Part shown: positions 25,251-40,100 of the stretch, piece by piece
How the letters are laid out: the number at the start of each line of letters is the position of its first letter
Position numbering within the stretch: position 1 is the first letter of the stretch
NCBI GenBank assembly: GCA_947561715.1
Contig: OX387198.1
Span: 17,112,001 to 17,176,000, forward strand
Length of the DNA: 64,000 nt
Source: Ascidia mentula
Lineage: Eukaryota; Chordata; Ascidiacea; Phlebobranchia; Ascidiidae
Direction of reading: 5' to 3'
Program-made: the position numbers and the translations under genes
The notes under the pieces: generated by a model
What the model was told of the DNA's origin: nothing
The model's input: only the letters and a program-made list of their open reading frames with translations
Databases searched by the model: none

Positions 25251-26571
25251 ATTATCGTCGGTTCCGGATTCAATTACATAACACAGAGTATAGGCTTTGG
25301 AGAAATAATTATTTTTGTCCCAGGCGATTCGTCGGGCTTTCGAAGTGGCACATCTACAGATGATAGGCTACATCGAACTCATGCCGAACAAAATGTATGC
25401 AACAACGCACTCGAAAAATGCTAGTTTTTACGGTTTATTTCAGGAGACAAATTCGCCGACGTAATGCAGTTCGTTTTTTCTACATTCGGAAGATCATGCA
25501 GTTCGTTGTGGAAACAAAATTCGTCCAAATCCATCAAGCCGACGCCCCAACAACAACAAAATGCGCACCATTTGGGAACCTCTGAACACGCCCAGGCGAA
25601 GTGGGCCTACTTCTGTTGTTCAGTTCAGTGCGACTTGTAGTTTGCAAATGTGCAATTAATCATAGGAGTGGTTGCGTACCACATGAAAAGGGTTTCCACG
25701 TACACCTTGTCGTACGAGTACCGCAGGCTGAGAACCAAGATGTTGATGTTAGTGGAAGTCGTCCAATTCCAAACCGCAAATAATTATTTGGGAACTTGTA
25801 TTTGGAGTCTTTTTCAAAGAGCAGCATTTCACTGGCCGCTTAAAACCTATCACAATCTTACAGCAATAGCGTACCTAGGGGGGTTCCAAGCGATCCGTAC
25901 CCCCATTCTTTTGTCAAATATGTTTTGTCTGGTTTATCATAATTTTTGTCAAAATCCACGTAAAAACACTTTCTATAACGTCCAACTAAAAAACGACATT
26001 ACGCTTAAACTTGCCATTGTTACAAAACACGCTGCATTATTACAGAACACATTGTATTGTTACCAAACAAGTGCCATTTTTCGTTAAATCTGAGCCAGAG
26101 GCAAAGCAGGACATTACATGCAAAGATAAAACCTATACCATCAATACCAGTATTATATATATAATTTGTTATTCAACGCGCACGATAAATTGTCTCTCAA
26201 TGTTTGACACACAACCATGCACAATAGGTTTGAAAAAATGCTCAGTTATATGGCAAACAAAAATTCAATGTGATGTGACAATGCAACGCATTGCAATGTG
26301 ATACTTCTAGCTTGAATATCAACATAAATTTTTTGAAACACAGAAATGACACCAAGGGTTAGAACCACTAGTTTAAACAAATAGTACCAGCATTAAAACC
26401 TATAGCACAGTGACATCAACACTGCAAAACACAGCGCAGAACCATGTCAGCAATAACACCTGAAAACAAAATAAAAAAACATGATTCATAAAATATATCA
26501 ATTTAAAGTCTATGAAATATTAAAAAAAACTCAAATATATGTATTTCATGCTGAAGAAATGCGAAAATATT
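25251..26571. other. Intergenic, nothing recognised
   Basis: Unique sequence between the duplicated spacer and STAND copy 3. A 145-codon open stretch near 25650 has no ATG at its start, no motif and no paralogue, and I do not call it. Confidence 0.35.
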
Positions 26572-29500
26572 TTACAGGTCTTGTAAATCTTGGAGAACAT
26601 TTCTGAGGAAATTTATCAAGCAGAAGCTGATGTTCTCTTCTAAATCAAGGGCATGTCTACACAGTTGTATAGCTACTTCCTTGTCAGACAACAGTCTTCC
26701 AGCTACCACACATCTTGCAAAGTTATACATGACCCAGGCTTTATTATTGAGAGATGTTGAAGTATTTCCAATAGACAAAAACTTCTTGAACATATCCAGA
26801 CCAGATTGGTAGTTACCACAAGCACAGTGGAATTTGCCACAATAGACCAGACTAAACCTTGAAATAGACCATTTTTCAATATTCTGTTCAGCAAGAGTGG
26901 AAAGTTGTTGGCAATAATACATTCCCTGGGCCCTTTCCTCTGGATTTTGTCGAAGCCTAATCAGTTTTGCATAAACTCTCACAAGATTTCGGATGACAAA
27001 GATTTTTAGATGCACTGTACCCATGGCCTCCTGCAAAAGACCATTTTCATACAAATCTGTTTTCAAAACATTTGTACGGTCTTCCAAAACCTCTTGGCAT
27101 TTCTTCTTTGCTTGTTCAAGTATATCAAGACGTTCCCTTACACTACTTTTCTGTTTCTGAGATTTAAACAAAATAGGAATGGTTCTACCCCTAATTGAGA
27201 GATGCTCAACGAGGAGGCCAAAACCATGTGTTTTTCGGCATTCGAATGCAATGGCATGTGACAGTGAAGAATACCATTCACAGGTGACATAGCTATCCTG
27301 CTGTGGCATGTCATTGTACAGAACGATGCGACTTCGGCTGTGCAAAATATTGGCAAGTAGTTCAGCAAAAAATACACTCTGTTGCCTCTGTTCTGGGAGA
27401 AATACTCCACTTTCCCTTAAAAGATTCACCAGTTGTAAGTCAAGTGTAGAAGAACCACCCAACCTTTTTTTAAATTCTGTAAACTTTTGCTTATTTTCTG
27501 ATTTTCTTTCCAGAAACTTGAGTTCTTCTCCATTCCTAAGCTGGGAAACAGCAATCTGGTAATCAGTGACAAACCCTTGTTCGAGTTTATTTCCTGCTTT
27601 GTTGCAAAACTTCACAATCTTCTTAGCAGCGTCGTCAACTGCTTCTTCCCCAGGTACAAGAAGATTTCTATTACTAGAATCAACCTGCGCTAAATCTGTC
27701 ACAATATCCCAAATAATGTCCTTCGCCATTGTAAGGTAATTTTCACACTGTAAATTATAGCTTGCTTTTCGAATTAAAATGCTGCCAAGAACTTCATACA
27801 AATGTGATGCAATCATTTTTGACAGGTTGTCACATGAAGAACGAACAAATGTTGTTGCTCTCATCAAAAGAGTTTCCAAATGCATGGAAGCGGCAAGCAT
27901 GTTTTTATGGATTAAATTCTTGCGCAAATCTTTAGTCATGACACCTGCCAAGACATGGAGCATTTTAACCAATGTTCTTTCATGAAAATCACTTTTCTGA
28001 GACACAATTATTCTAAATGCATGCAGAACAACTTCGTGAAAATCAACATATTCTCTATCATCGCAAACTGAGCACAGCTGGTAATCGCACATTGTGGTGA
28101 TTAACTGTCCGGCATCAGTCTTGTTTCGCAACCTTACATTTTTAACCTTTTCCTCTCGTAGACTTTGGCAGAAATGCTCGATGATAAACTTGGGCATTTG
28201 ACCATAATGAAGAAACGACAAACAACACAAAACATTCCATAGTAACTTGGTACTTTTATCTGCATCTTCACTTGGACGGAAAGGTAGCGTGATAGCCTGA
28301 AAAATGTGAGTGGCTTGATCTCCATATTCAGATATAGTTTCTTCCCCTAAATCAAATGATTCATTTTGATCATCTTCAATCCACTCCAAGTATTCCTGAT
28401 AAACAAGCATTGATTTTTCGCAGAAACCTTTAGCTGAGCGCAAACCTAGAGGATTTCCACTGAACCTGTTGTATATTTTTTCAGCAGCACCACCTTCATC
28501 ATCAGTGACTACTTCTCTGTTCAACAGATATGCCACCCCTTCCTCCTTGGTAAAACCAGGCACTGATACTTTATGATAATTATTTAAATTTTTTGATTCT
28601 TCCTTACTGAAAAGTACAGATCGGACTCTGGTAGCCAAGTAAACGTGGATTACTGATGACTGGGTGGAATTGATTTTCCTCAGAAAGTCACACATCAACT
28701 TTTTACTGTGTATTGGTACATCCTCAATCACAATTAAAATTGGGATTTTGGATTCTTCCAAAGCTACAACTAAAGGAGCAGCAATGTCACTGTCTAGACT
28801 TTTTATCACTTCTCCATGTGAACAGCTGGAAGGAAGAAGGAATTTTTTCTGCATTCCTTCAACCAATTCCTTTAATTTTTCTTTCAGGTCATGCATGTTG
28901 TCTCCACATTCAATATGCCATTTAACAAAATGGGAGTTTACTCTTTGTAAATTGAATGGAAATTCAGTTGCTAATTTTCGAACTATTTGTGACTTTCCAG
29001 TTCCTGGGTAACCATGACAATGAAGAATCAACCTTTCACGCTGTTTACATTTGTCCAAAGTTTCTTTGTAAGTTGCAGTTTCTTTAAAATGTGATACAGG
29101 TTGTCTTGCAGCATCAATAGATGATGGTATCTTTTCTGGAGTGAAGCTTGTATCTGTCATGGTTACATATTCAGTATTAAATAACTTGATAGGACTATGA
29201 CTTATTTGCTTGTGTGTTTAAGATATACGGCATTTATTTAAACAAGAATGTTTATAGTGTGTTTACAATTAAAGAGGGAATATAAATGTCTTAATTTGTG
29301 AAATACCTGCTAGCTGATGCACCTCTGAACCAATAAACAATTGTTGAACATTGCCAACATTAACACCAGGGTTTTCTGTGAAAAAATATATATACTTGTT
29401 TTAGAAACAATGTTGAAACATAAAAAATATAGGTGCAGCTATATGTATATATGATTGTTACATTGAAAAATAAAATGTTAAATTTCAATACAGTATTAAA

Positions 29501-29602
29501 ATTACCAAGTTATAGTATTTACTTATATTCATCCCTACAACAAGTTATTGTTTTTCAAGGTAAAACATAGTTTATTGCCTTACCATTTCTGTTAGACCCC
29601 AT
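26572..29602 (-). CDS. STAND/NB-ARC-like NTPase, copy 3
   Basis: Third tandem paralogue and the most diverged. Model: exons 29602-29584, 29375-29307 and 29153-26572 give 889 residues. The acceptor is ATGACAG|AT, so the ATG at 29158-29160 would be intronic; the phase fits the two upstream exons (MGSNRN, then ENPGVNVGNVQQ). P-loop GYPGTGKS, Walker B, ATR, GNPLGL and FHEVV are all intact. A block near the middle of the C-terminal half differs strongly from copies 1 and 2 (QQDSYVTCEWY, ECRKTHGFG, KSSVRERL). The last 35 or so residues also differ, and the 3' flank is unrelated to those of copies 1 and 2. Confidence 0.8.
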
Positions 29603-30333
29603 TTGTGAAATCAAACACTTGACAAAAAATTCTACACTATAGCAACAAACCTACGACCGAGGGGATTCTAGTTGACAATAAAAGCCAGTTCCAAATTATC
29701 AGGATCATGCGAATATGTCTATTCTTTGGTGTACTATTTCAATTCAAATTCATAAAAAAAAATAGCAGGTGGTTGCTTTGTTCACACATAACCGTTAGCG
29801 TTTACACAGCTTAATACATTACACAGATTTATATGTGGATCAAGGGCGAAAAGTGTGTCCAAATGTATTGGTGTTTTTTCAATATTAACCACATGGCACT
29901 GAACTGATGGCACATGGCAGCGACTACCGGCGCCGGCAAAAAATGACCACAAAGCGGCGCTACAAACAGATAAACTCACCCCGAAATCGATTTGCATTTA
30001 TTTATTTGTTGTTTGGTTGAAAAAGTATAACTAACTTCGCTTTCTGCATTTATCATCTCCACAGCTGTTATTCGTTCGGAGTGCATGATTATAAAACTAT
30101 AGTATACTCCCAAGAGCATACTGCGACCATAGACAACTTAACAGTTGTCTATGCTGCGACGAAACAATCTACGAATGTTTTTCAAACTGTGCACTTATCT
30201 GTGTCCGATACGCTGTGGAATCATAGAACACTAAAATGTGGTAGAGCGTAATTTAAAGATTTTATTAAACGCAATTACAGAAACGTTAATTTCAGGCTGA
30301 AACATGTTAGTCTTGGAATGTAAGACAAATATA

Positions 30334-30360
30334 TTTCGCTTTTGTAAAAGGCATCTTCAG
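30334..30360 (-). repeat. Hammerhead-like repeat tail, degenerate copy
   Basis: Minus strand reads CTGAAGA, then a GC..TTTT/AAAAGC stem-loop, then GAAA. This is the CUGANGA-stem II-GAAA order of a hammerhead core. Helix I and a clear cleavage triplet are not evident. Such motifs occur in the tails of Penelope-like retroelements. Confidence 0.35.
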
Positions 30361-30689
30361 TGTCTATAAAAAAAACAATTAAGAAGTGGGACAAAATGAA
30401 AAGGCTCTCCACTACATCACAACACGCCGTGCAAACAATTGTAAACCTGACACGTACAGCTGGTGGAAGCTTTGCGAAACATGGGAAAGACACGAAAATA
30501 TTAAAAACACGGGAAAGATAAAAAAAAAAGTGTTTGCGTCAAAAAAAGTAAATGCATCATTTACACCGCCGGAAAATTTTTATATATTTGTTGTTCCTGA
30601 CATAGCCTATTAGCTGTGCCATTTTTTATTGTACCGGATAATGATGAAACCAAAATGAATTGAATTGAATTGAAAATATACCGTAACAA

Positions 30690-30830
30690 GTTATTATGCC
30701 CAGGGTCGTGAGTTCAAACCTCACCAAGAGCTTGATTTTTCAGATTTCGCGCCGACTTGTCGGGGAAAGTGGCTGATCCAACTTGGCTGCAATGCCTTGG
30801 CTGCGAAGCCTGTGGAAGTTATTATTAGAG
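30690..30830 (+). repeat. 5'-truncated tRNA-derived SINE
   Basis: Aligns with the SINE at 56508 from GTCGTGAGTTCAAAC (B box) through GAGCTTGATTTTTCAGAT, CGCCGACT, GGCTGATCCA and GCAATGCC...GCCTG. The A-box half is missing. Confidence 0.6.
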
Positions 30831-31322
30831 TTCGCTTGATTAACAGATTATGCTCAAATTTTCCATTTTTGACAAATGTGCAGCTTTGTCACTAAACACG
30901 TGACATCGCTCGGTATAGACGCAAATGCCTGTAGCCTGGAACCCGTATGGCGTTTACATGTAGTTTCCTCAGTTTAAAAGAAATATTTTTGGCGCAAAAC
31001 AGACCAAAACTACGCACATATTGTTTTTATGCGTCTCACATTAACCAATCAGTATTTTTACAAAAAAAAGTACAAATTCTAATCCACACCAACGCAAGTT
31101 TGGAGGCGGTGGTGGATTAAAATAAAAGTACTTGATAAAAAAAGTAGTTGATGTTTTTTTAGCTGATGCTTATCACCATAAAATACATGTGAAATACATG
31201 AATTTATGAAAGCAAACGTTTTTGAACAATCCAGAAAAAACTATTTAGTGGTTGTGGTTGGTAGGATAAAATAACTGAGTGGCAAAAGGCACGATGGAAA
31301 ATCCTTTTTACAACCGATCATC

Positions 31323-33534
<2,212 letters not shown>

Positions 33535-33543
33535 ACTAATAAA

Positions 33544-34198
33544 CAACTTGCAAACATCCTGTGTGCCTTCTTTGAAAATGAAACAGAGAAAAAGATTTGC
33601 AAGATTTAATACTTTGAAGTATTGTTTTGAATTTATGAGAGAGAAGTTCGCGAATTCGATAATTTATGTGAGTTTGTCCCAAAAAGGCAAATGTGTTTAT
33701 GATTTCTAAGAGCAATGTGTGTCACGGATTCAGGACAATTGTGAATCCTGAGCCCAGACGTCATGACGGTTAAGAACCACTGGCTTAGCTGTTTGTGAAG
33801 AGCGCAGACCGGATTTAATTTCACACTTCCAGAAAATATTTCAAACATCTAAAATCGCACACTTATGTAGTTGACCGGATGTAGTTCAGGACTTGGCTTT
33901 TTGAAGCGAGAACTGCCTTCTACGTTTACGACACACCCAGGATTGGCAATGTTCTTAACTTGACGAAGTCGGCAATTTGATTCAAAACTTATTTCTTAGT
34001 AACTTTAAGCGTTCGGGTTTTCGAACTTTTATGCAGAATTGTTTTTGCATCTGTGGTAGTGGAAGTATATTTTTCGCCAGCCTCGAAATAACACGCACAT
34101 TTTATGATGGGTTAAGGGAAAAAACTCCCATGTTCTGTTTTGTTTTTGACTGCCAACCGCTTTCTAGACGCCAGTGTAACAATATTAGCACAAGAGTT
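33544..34198. other. Intergenic between RPS13 and the coiled-coil gene
   Basis: Convergent 3' ends meet here. GGTTAAGAACCACTG at about 33768-33782 is a typical hAT-type inverted terminus, but no partner end was found. Nothing else recognised. Confidence 0.35.
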
Positions 34199-37100
34199 TC
34201 AATCCGGGCAGCATTTTGTGTTCCTTTCTCGAAGCGTTTTTGTCTCCAGTAAATTTCTTTGAAGGGACATTCGTAAAGCGAGCACCACATCTTGTAATTG
34301 CAGTAAATCCTCGTGCATTTGGATATCTGTAGAATCCATCTTGGTCTTAACCTCGGTAAGTCGCCTTTCCAAGCCATCATAATTCTCCATAATCTATTGG
34401 TGAAATAAAAAAAATATGGAATTTAAATAGAACAGAACAATCGTCAAGTTTAAAAAACTTCTCCTACTTTTGCATCGAATCCGGGACCGTTTTGTGACGT
34501 CACATTCTGCAAATTTTCCACACCTGTCACAGCTGAAAACAAGCACTTACAGTTAGGCGATCGTACTCCGGTCTGCTCTAACCAGATAACATGCTGGTAA
34601 CAACATGTATGAGAGTAACACTTTTACAACATAAAATTTCCTGCAAAACTTTTCCAGAGAAACGAGGCAAATTTTTTTTTAGCTTTCATGCGTCTGCTAA
34701 TCTAAATATGGTGGCGTCTTGAATTAATGGATGGATGTTAATGACCTCTATAATAAAGTCGTCTTTCATGAAATAAAGGAGTGTTAATGAACAAATTACA
34801 AGACGGACATAACAGGACGAATGAAGCGATTAAACAAATAAGACCATTCTGAAATCGGTCTCCGCACTTAAAAAGGAGGTCGTGCGGATGAAAATGGAGA
34901 CCAAAAAAAAGTCACATCCCAGAAATCAAGTTACACAAACATTGTATATCCCACCTTCTTCAATGTCTTGTTTTGTAATTGTTAGTTCTTCCACCACGAA
35001 GGACAGAAAGTTTTGAAGTTGATCGATTCGTAAGTTCATGGTTTCCAAACCGTCGTTGTTGGTGTCGTTTATCTCCTGTTTTACATCAACCAGTTGATGT
35101 TTCACCTGAAGAAAACAACATGATTAAAATGTTCACGTAAAATGGCATACAACTGCATTTAATTTAAAACTTCACATATATTGTTATAATAAAACCATCA
35201 AAAAGATCGTCCCAAAAACGCAAAAATACCATCTTGAAGAAAAACAGTGTAAATATTTTAGAATTCAATTTAAGGGAGAATTTTCATGACAAAGTTCAAT
35301 GAGCTTTTGGTGGTTTATGTAATCCGCGGCTTGTTAGTTATTACATCAAAATGTAGAAATTAAATACCGTTGTAACGTGCTTTACAAAGCGAGCTATCGA
35401 CTTTTCGTTGTCGTCTAAACGATCGCTCACATTGGTCACAATTTCCTCCATTGCATCCAATCTGCTTGCACAATATTAAATCAACATATAACATAGCGTT
35501 TACGTGAAGGCTAATTATTTGTTTTGTTACCAAATTACTTGAAGAGAAAATAGTTTATGTGAACATTGGAAAATTAGGACGATAGTGGAAAGGTCAAGTA
35601 AAGTTTAAACCAAGTCACAGTTTTCCATAATCTGTCAGAGTCAAAGAGTGTTGGATCGAAGTTGCTACGTTTCACTGCAGAATTGTATACTAGACAGCGA
35701 TTTTTATTTACCTGCTGTTCATGTCGTACCCTGCGTATTGGTTTTTATCTCCTTGTTGATTTACCTGCTGTTAAACATAATCGTTTAAATTCCCCCCTAA
35801 AAAAACATTTTTATGGACAATTTGTGTTACCTTGATGATTTTGTTGGGTGGTAATTGTGTGTAAGCATTAACATGTTCACCCTTAAGTTTTGCTATTTCG
35901 ACGGCGTCAGTGCCATTTTCGACAATTTCCAAATATCCTGCAGCGCTATTACAACATTTTTGATGAGTTACATTAAAGTGGTGAACATCCTTCTGAAGCA
36001 ACGAATATTTGGTCTCCAGAATTTCAATATGTTGCTGCTGGGTTTGCGAGTTTGAAACCGCCCCGAATAAGTCCTGAGTAATATTGTCTGTTTTCAACCT
36101 CCAAGATTGATTGGCTTGTCTAAGAAGTGAGCGCAATAGGTTTTGGTCTGTGATCAGCGATTCGAATTTGTTTGCGAATTCATTCAATGTAACATTGTTT
36201 GCCTTTTCCAAGTTTTTGAAATTTTTAAACCGAAGTAGCTCAGATGCATTGGCATTATCTTCCAACTGACTGACACGCTCAGCCAACAAATAGGAATGGT
36301 CAAAGGCCAAGGTTGAAATGTTGTGTAATGATTTCACCGTTGAATATATAGTTTCATTCATAAGATTTTGCCCATCTGTCAGCGCGTCGATATCTTGTGA
36401 TGTTTCCTTTGCCAGTTTCGCGGTTTCCTTTTGGCAAATTTTCACCAATACTTGATTTTTAGTGGATTGTTGCTGAATTCGCTCAAATTCTTTTGCAGAA
36501 TTTAGTACAAAGGATTTTAAACCTTCCATTTCAGCTTTGGACAAAAAGTCGTTTGTGTTTTGAAGGTTGGATGAGTCGTTCGTCATCAAATAAACATCTC
36601 TCAACAACGAACCAACCACAAGAACTTTTTCTGACACCAGATTTATCTTATTTTCGTTCTTCCTCAAATCTTCCTTAATTTCACCAATTGCAAGAGAGTT
36701 GCTGATGTTCGCGTTTTGCAATCTTTCCAGTTGATTTGTCAACATCTCATTTTCCAACAGAGCGGACTTGTTTCTTGTTTCCATCATGTTTTCGATACTT
36801 TCCTCAATCTTCTGCAGCGTGTTTTTAATGTTTATGTCTTCGTCTTGCAAAATTTTTGCTGTATCTTCAAAACTTTGACTTCTTGCCCAAAGCTTGCTTA
36901 TGCTTCCAGTTATATTTTTAAATTTGTGTTCAAACACTGTATTGGATTCGATGAGATGTGCAAGGCGATTTTGGATCTCAGATATTCGTGATTCTAGGAG
37001 CAGATTTTCTTGTGATGTTATATTTGCTGATCTTTCGTCGGGAAACCCTTTTTCAGTGCGAGTAAAATTATTTGAAGAAACTTCTTTGTGACGAGATGCG

Positions 37101-40100
37101 TTTTCCGTTGTAGTTTTGACTTCACCATCAACTCGAACATCAACTTCAGGAGTGATTTTGTTAACTTTTTCTTGCTGAATTTTGTTTTCAGTTTCTGTTT
37201 CTGTAACTTTCAACTTTGGAGAGACCTCATGATTTCGGTCAACCCAATCCTGGCAGTTTTCAACCGATGAAATGCATTTCTCGTATTCCATCTGCGCCTT
37301 TTCAAGGTTTTTTAGTCTTGTTTGTAAATTTCCAAAACCTTTGCGAGCTTTGTTTACAGCTTTTTTCATAACAGCTTCCTTCTCGTGGTCTCGAGTTGGT
37401 TTGTAGACAAATTCTTCTTCCGCGTAAGTGGGATTGTGGGACTTCATGTTTCGCAGAATGTTTTCAACGTCGGAAAGGCGAGATGATAAGTTTTTGAAAT
37501 TTTGAAATAACGAACTTGTTATATTCGTAATCTCTGGCACATCTCTGTGTGTCTGTCCCACAGTATTATTAACTACCAGTTTACGAAATGTATCATTCAC
37601 AATATTCCTAATATCAACCTTCAGTCGTACAATTTCGTTCCTCGTTGCGTTGGTGTCAGTTTCTGCTCTTGAAATACGATTTGTCACATCGTCAAATATT
37701 TCAAACAGTTGATGTGTTTGGTTAAAATATTCTTTCAGTTCGTTTATTTTGTTCGCGTTAAGTTTTTCTTCCAAGTTTGTCACCTTTTCTTTCCAATATT
37801 TTCGGTCAATTAGTTCGATGTTAAGAACGCACGTTTGGTTGTTGACAATTTTGTCCAATTCTTTAAATTTTCGTGTATGTTGGTCTGCAGCCGTTTTTAA
37901 TTCGTGCAAGTCTTCTGTAGCATTTTGAATCTCAAGTCGGCTTTTAATTTCATTCAACTTTTCAAAAACACGTTTAAGCTTAAATTTCGTATCTATCACA
38001 TTTTCCTGGAAGGCAATTGTTGCATTTTTGTCTTCAATAATATTTCCACTCATTTCTTTTAGACTTTTATCAATTGTAGCATTGAGCTGATTTTTCAGCA
38101 TCAATACTTCTGCCTTCAGTGTTTCCTGAATCTTCAAACTTGTCCAGTTTTGAATCAGGTCTTCAAATGTGGTAATGTGATCTCGCATGCTAGAATTTAA
38201 ACTTGTTTCAAGCTCACCAATTTGCAGCTTACAGCTTTCTTGCACTGTTGCAATATTCGAGTCGGTTTCTTGTCGGTGTCCAAATATTTTTTCTTGCAAG
38301 TTGGAAAAGTCTGATATGATTTTGTTGATGTTATCACGTTGTTCCCTTAAACCAAATGTTAAATTCTGTATTTCAGTTTTTCGTTCTTCGGCGGTATTTA
38401 AAATGTTGTTTTGTTGAGCTTGAAATTCAAAATTCGTATTTTTGTGCTCCAGTGCAATTAACTGCTGCTGAAAAACATCAAGTTTATTCTCAAAAATACT
38501 GAAACTTCTGCAGTTTATTTCCAGCTCTGATAATCTGGTATGGAGATCACTAAAATTGACTTTTATATGTTCACGCAGTTTTGTTTCAATCTCTTGTTGA
38601 ATGCTGGACGATTGATTACAAGTTGTTGTAATTACGTCTTTGAAACTTGAGAAATCGTCACTCAGTCGATCTACTTTGAGGTTGTTGAGATCAGAAAAAG
38701 TTCTTAGCTGATTAATAAATTTCATGGTTGAGTTGTTTTCGTTGTCAATATTTTCTATTTTCTTATTTACAATAGCAACAAAGTTTGTGTGTTTTTCTTC
38801 GAGCTCCATAACCTTTTCATGAACTTTGAACACACCTGAAATACTGGATTTTTCTGCATTTAATTTCTTTATTTCAATACTTAACATTTCAGATTTGTTT
38901 TCTAAGTTGGAAATTTTTTCTGATGTAAGTTTTAGTCGGGTATTGATTTCATCATTATTTCTGACTATGTCGTTGAAAATATCCTTCTGTCTATTTAACT
39001 GAAGATTCACAGCTTCCCTTGCATTATTTGTCTGTTTCCTTTCTTCAGAAATTCTTTTCATTGCATCGGAATATCTTGCAGATATCCTCGATACTTTCCC
39101 ATCTAAATCCTCACTGGTTTGGTATAAATGTTTTAATTTATCTGATAACTGCAGCTTCACCGAAGAGCAGTTTAGCTTGAGTATTTCCATCGTGTTTGAA
39201 ATGTTGAGAAGTGATCTATGCATAGAGTTTTGCAACTTTAAAAATTCTTTTTTGCTGTCGGAATTTTCCAAAACGGATTGTTGCAACTCTCTCTCGTTAT
39301 GCGCAACTTTTTTCTGAAAAACATTCTGAAACTTCAAGAATTTCTTGTGCTGCGATTTCAGCGATGATTCCAAATCAATCTGTGTGTGATTTAGTTTTGT
39401 CAGAAATGATTCCAAATTATCTATTTTCGCGGATACAAAAGAATGCATCCGCTCTTGAACCGTTGCCGTGTCTTGTTTCAACTTAGTGTTGTTCAACATG
39501 AGAACGTTTACTTTTTCTTTGACATCTGCCAATTCGTTATCGCACTGTCTGTTTGCAGTTTTTGTTTGTTTTTTGAACTCATGGAACTGTTCTTGCAAAA
39601 ATGTCACATTTCCGCCCAAAGTTGATCTTAGTTTTTTCAAAAAACTGTGGATTTCGGAAATTTGCAAATCTGCTAAATTACTTTGATCGCCAAACGATTT
39701 CGTAGCTGCTTCAATATCTCTGGTAATTTTGTTTCGAAACAAAATTGTTTCCGTTTTTGTTTTATTGTTGGTCGTCTCCTGGCCTTCAAACCTTCAAAGA
39801 TGGCAGAAAACATTTAACAAAACAAAGAAATGAAATGAAGATCTAGCCTACTTGCGACTGAAATCCATGAGTCGATGTGTAATTGCCCAGAATGTGTTAT
39901 TGATCTCCATTTCAAGTTGAGATTTAATTAGAGTTTTGTCGATTCTATGTTTGCTTTTTAATTTCTCCAGCTTGCTTTCAACATCTGCGAGACCTGATTC
40001 CAAAATCTCCGTTTTGTTTGAAAAACTTTTTATTTGCAGTTCATTCTAAAATATAAAAACCGTTGGTACTAAAAATTGCATATGGACGTTTGATTACTTG

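Larger units (their letters stand above)
29603..31322. other. Intergenic between STAND copy 3 and RPS13
   Basis: No gene recognised. Contains a hammerhead-like repeat motif (about 30334-30360, minus) and a SINE fragment (about 30690-30830), listed separately. The last bases before the RPS13 ATG include a pyrimidine-rich CCTTTTTAC that could be a 5' TOP start. Confidence 0.4.

Noticed and set aside
25650..26087. 145-codon plus-strand open frame
   Set aside because: No ATG at its start, no family motif, low-complexity AT-rich codons; probably chance.
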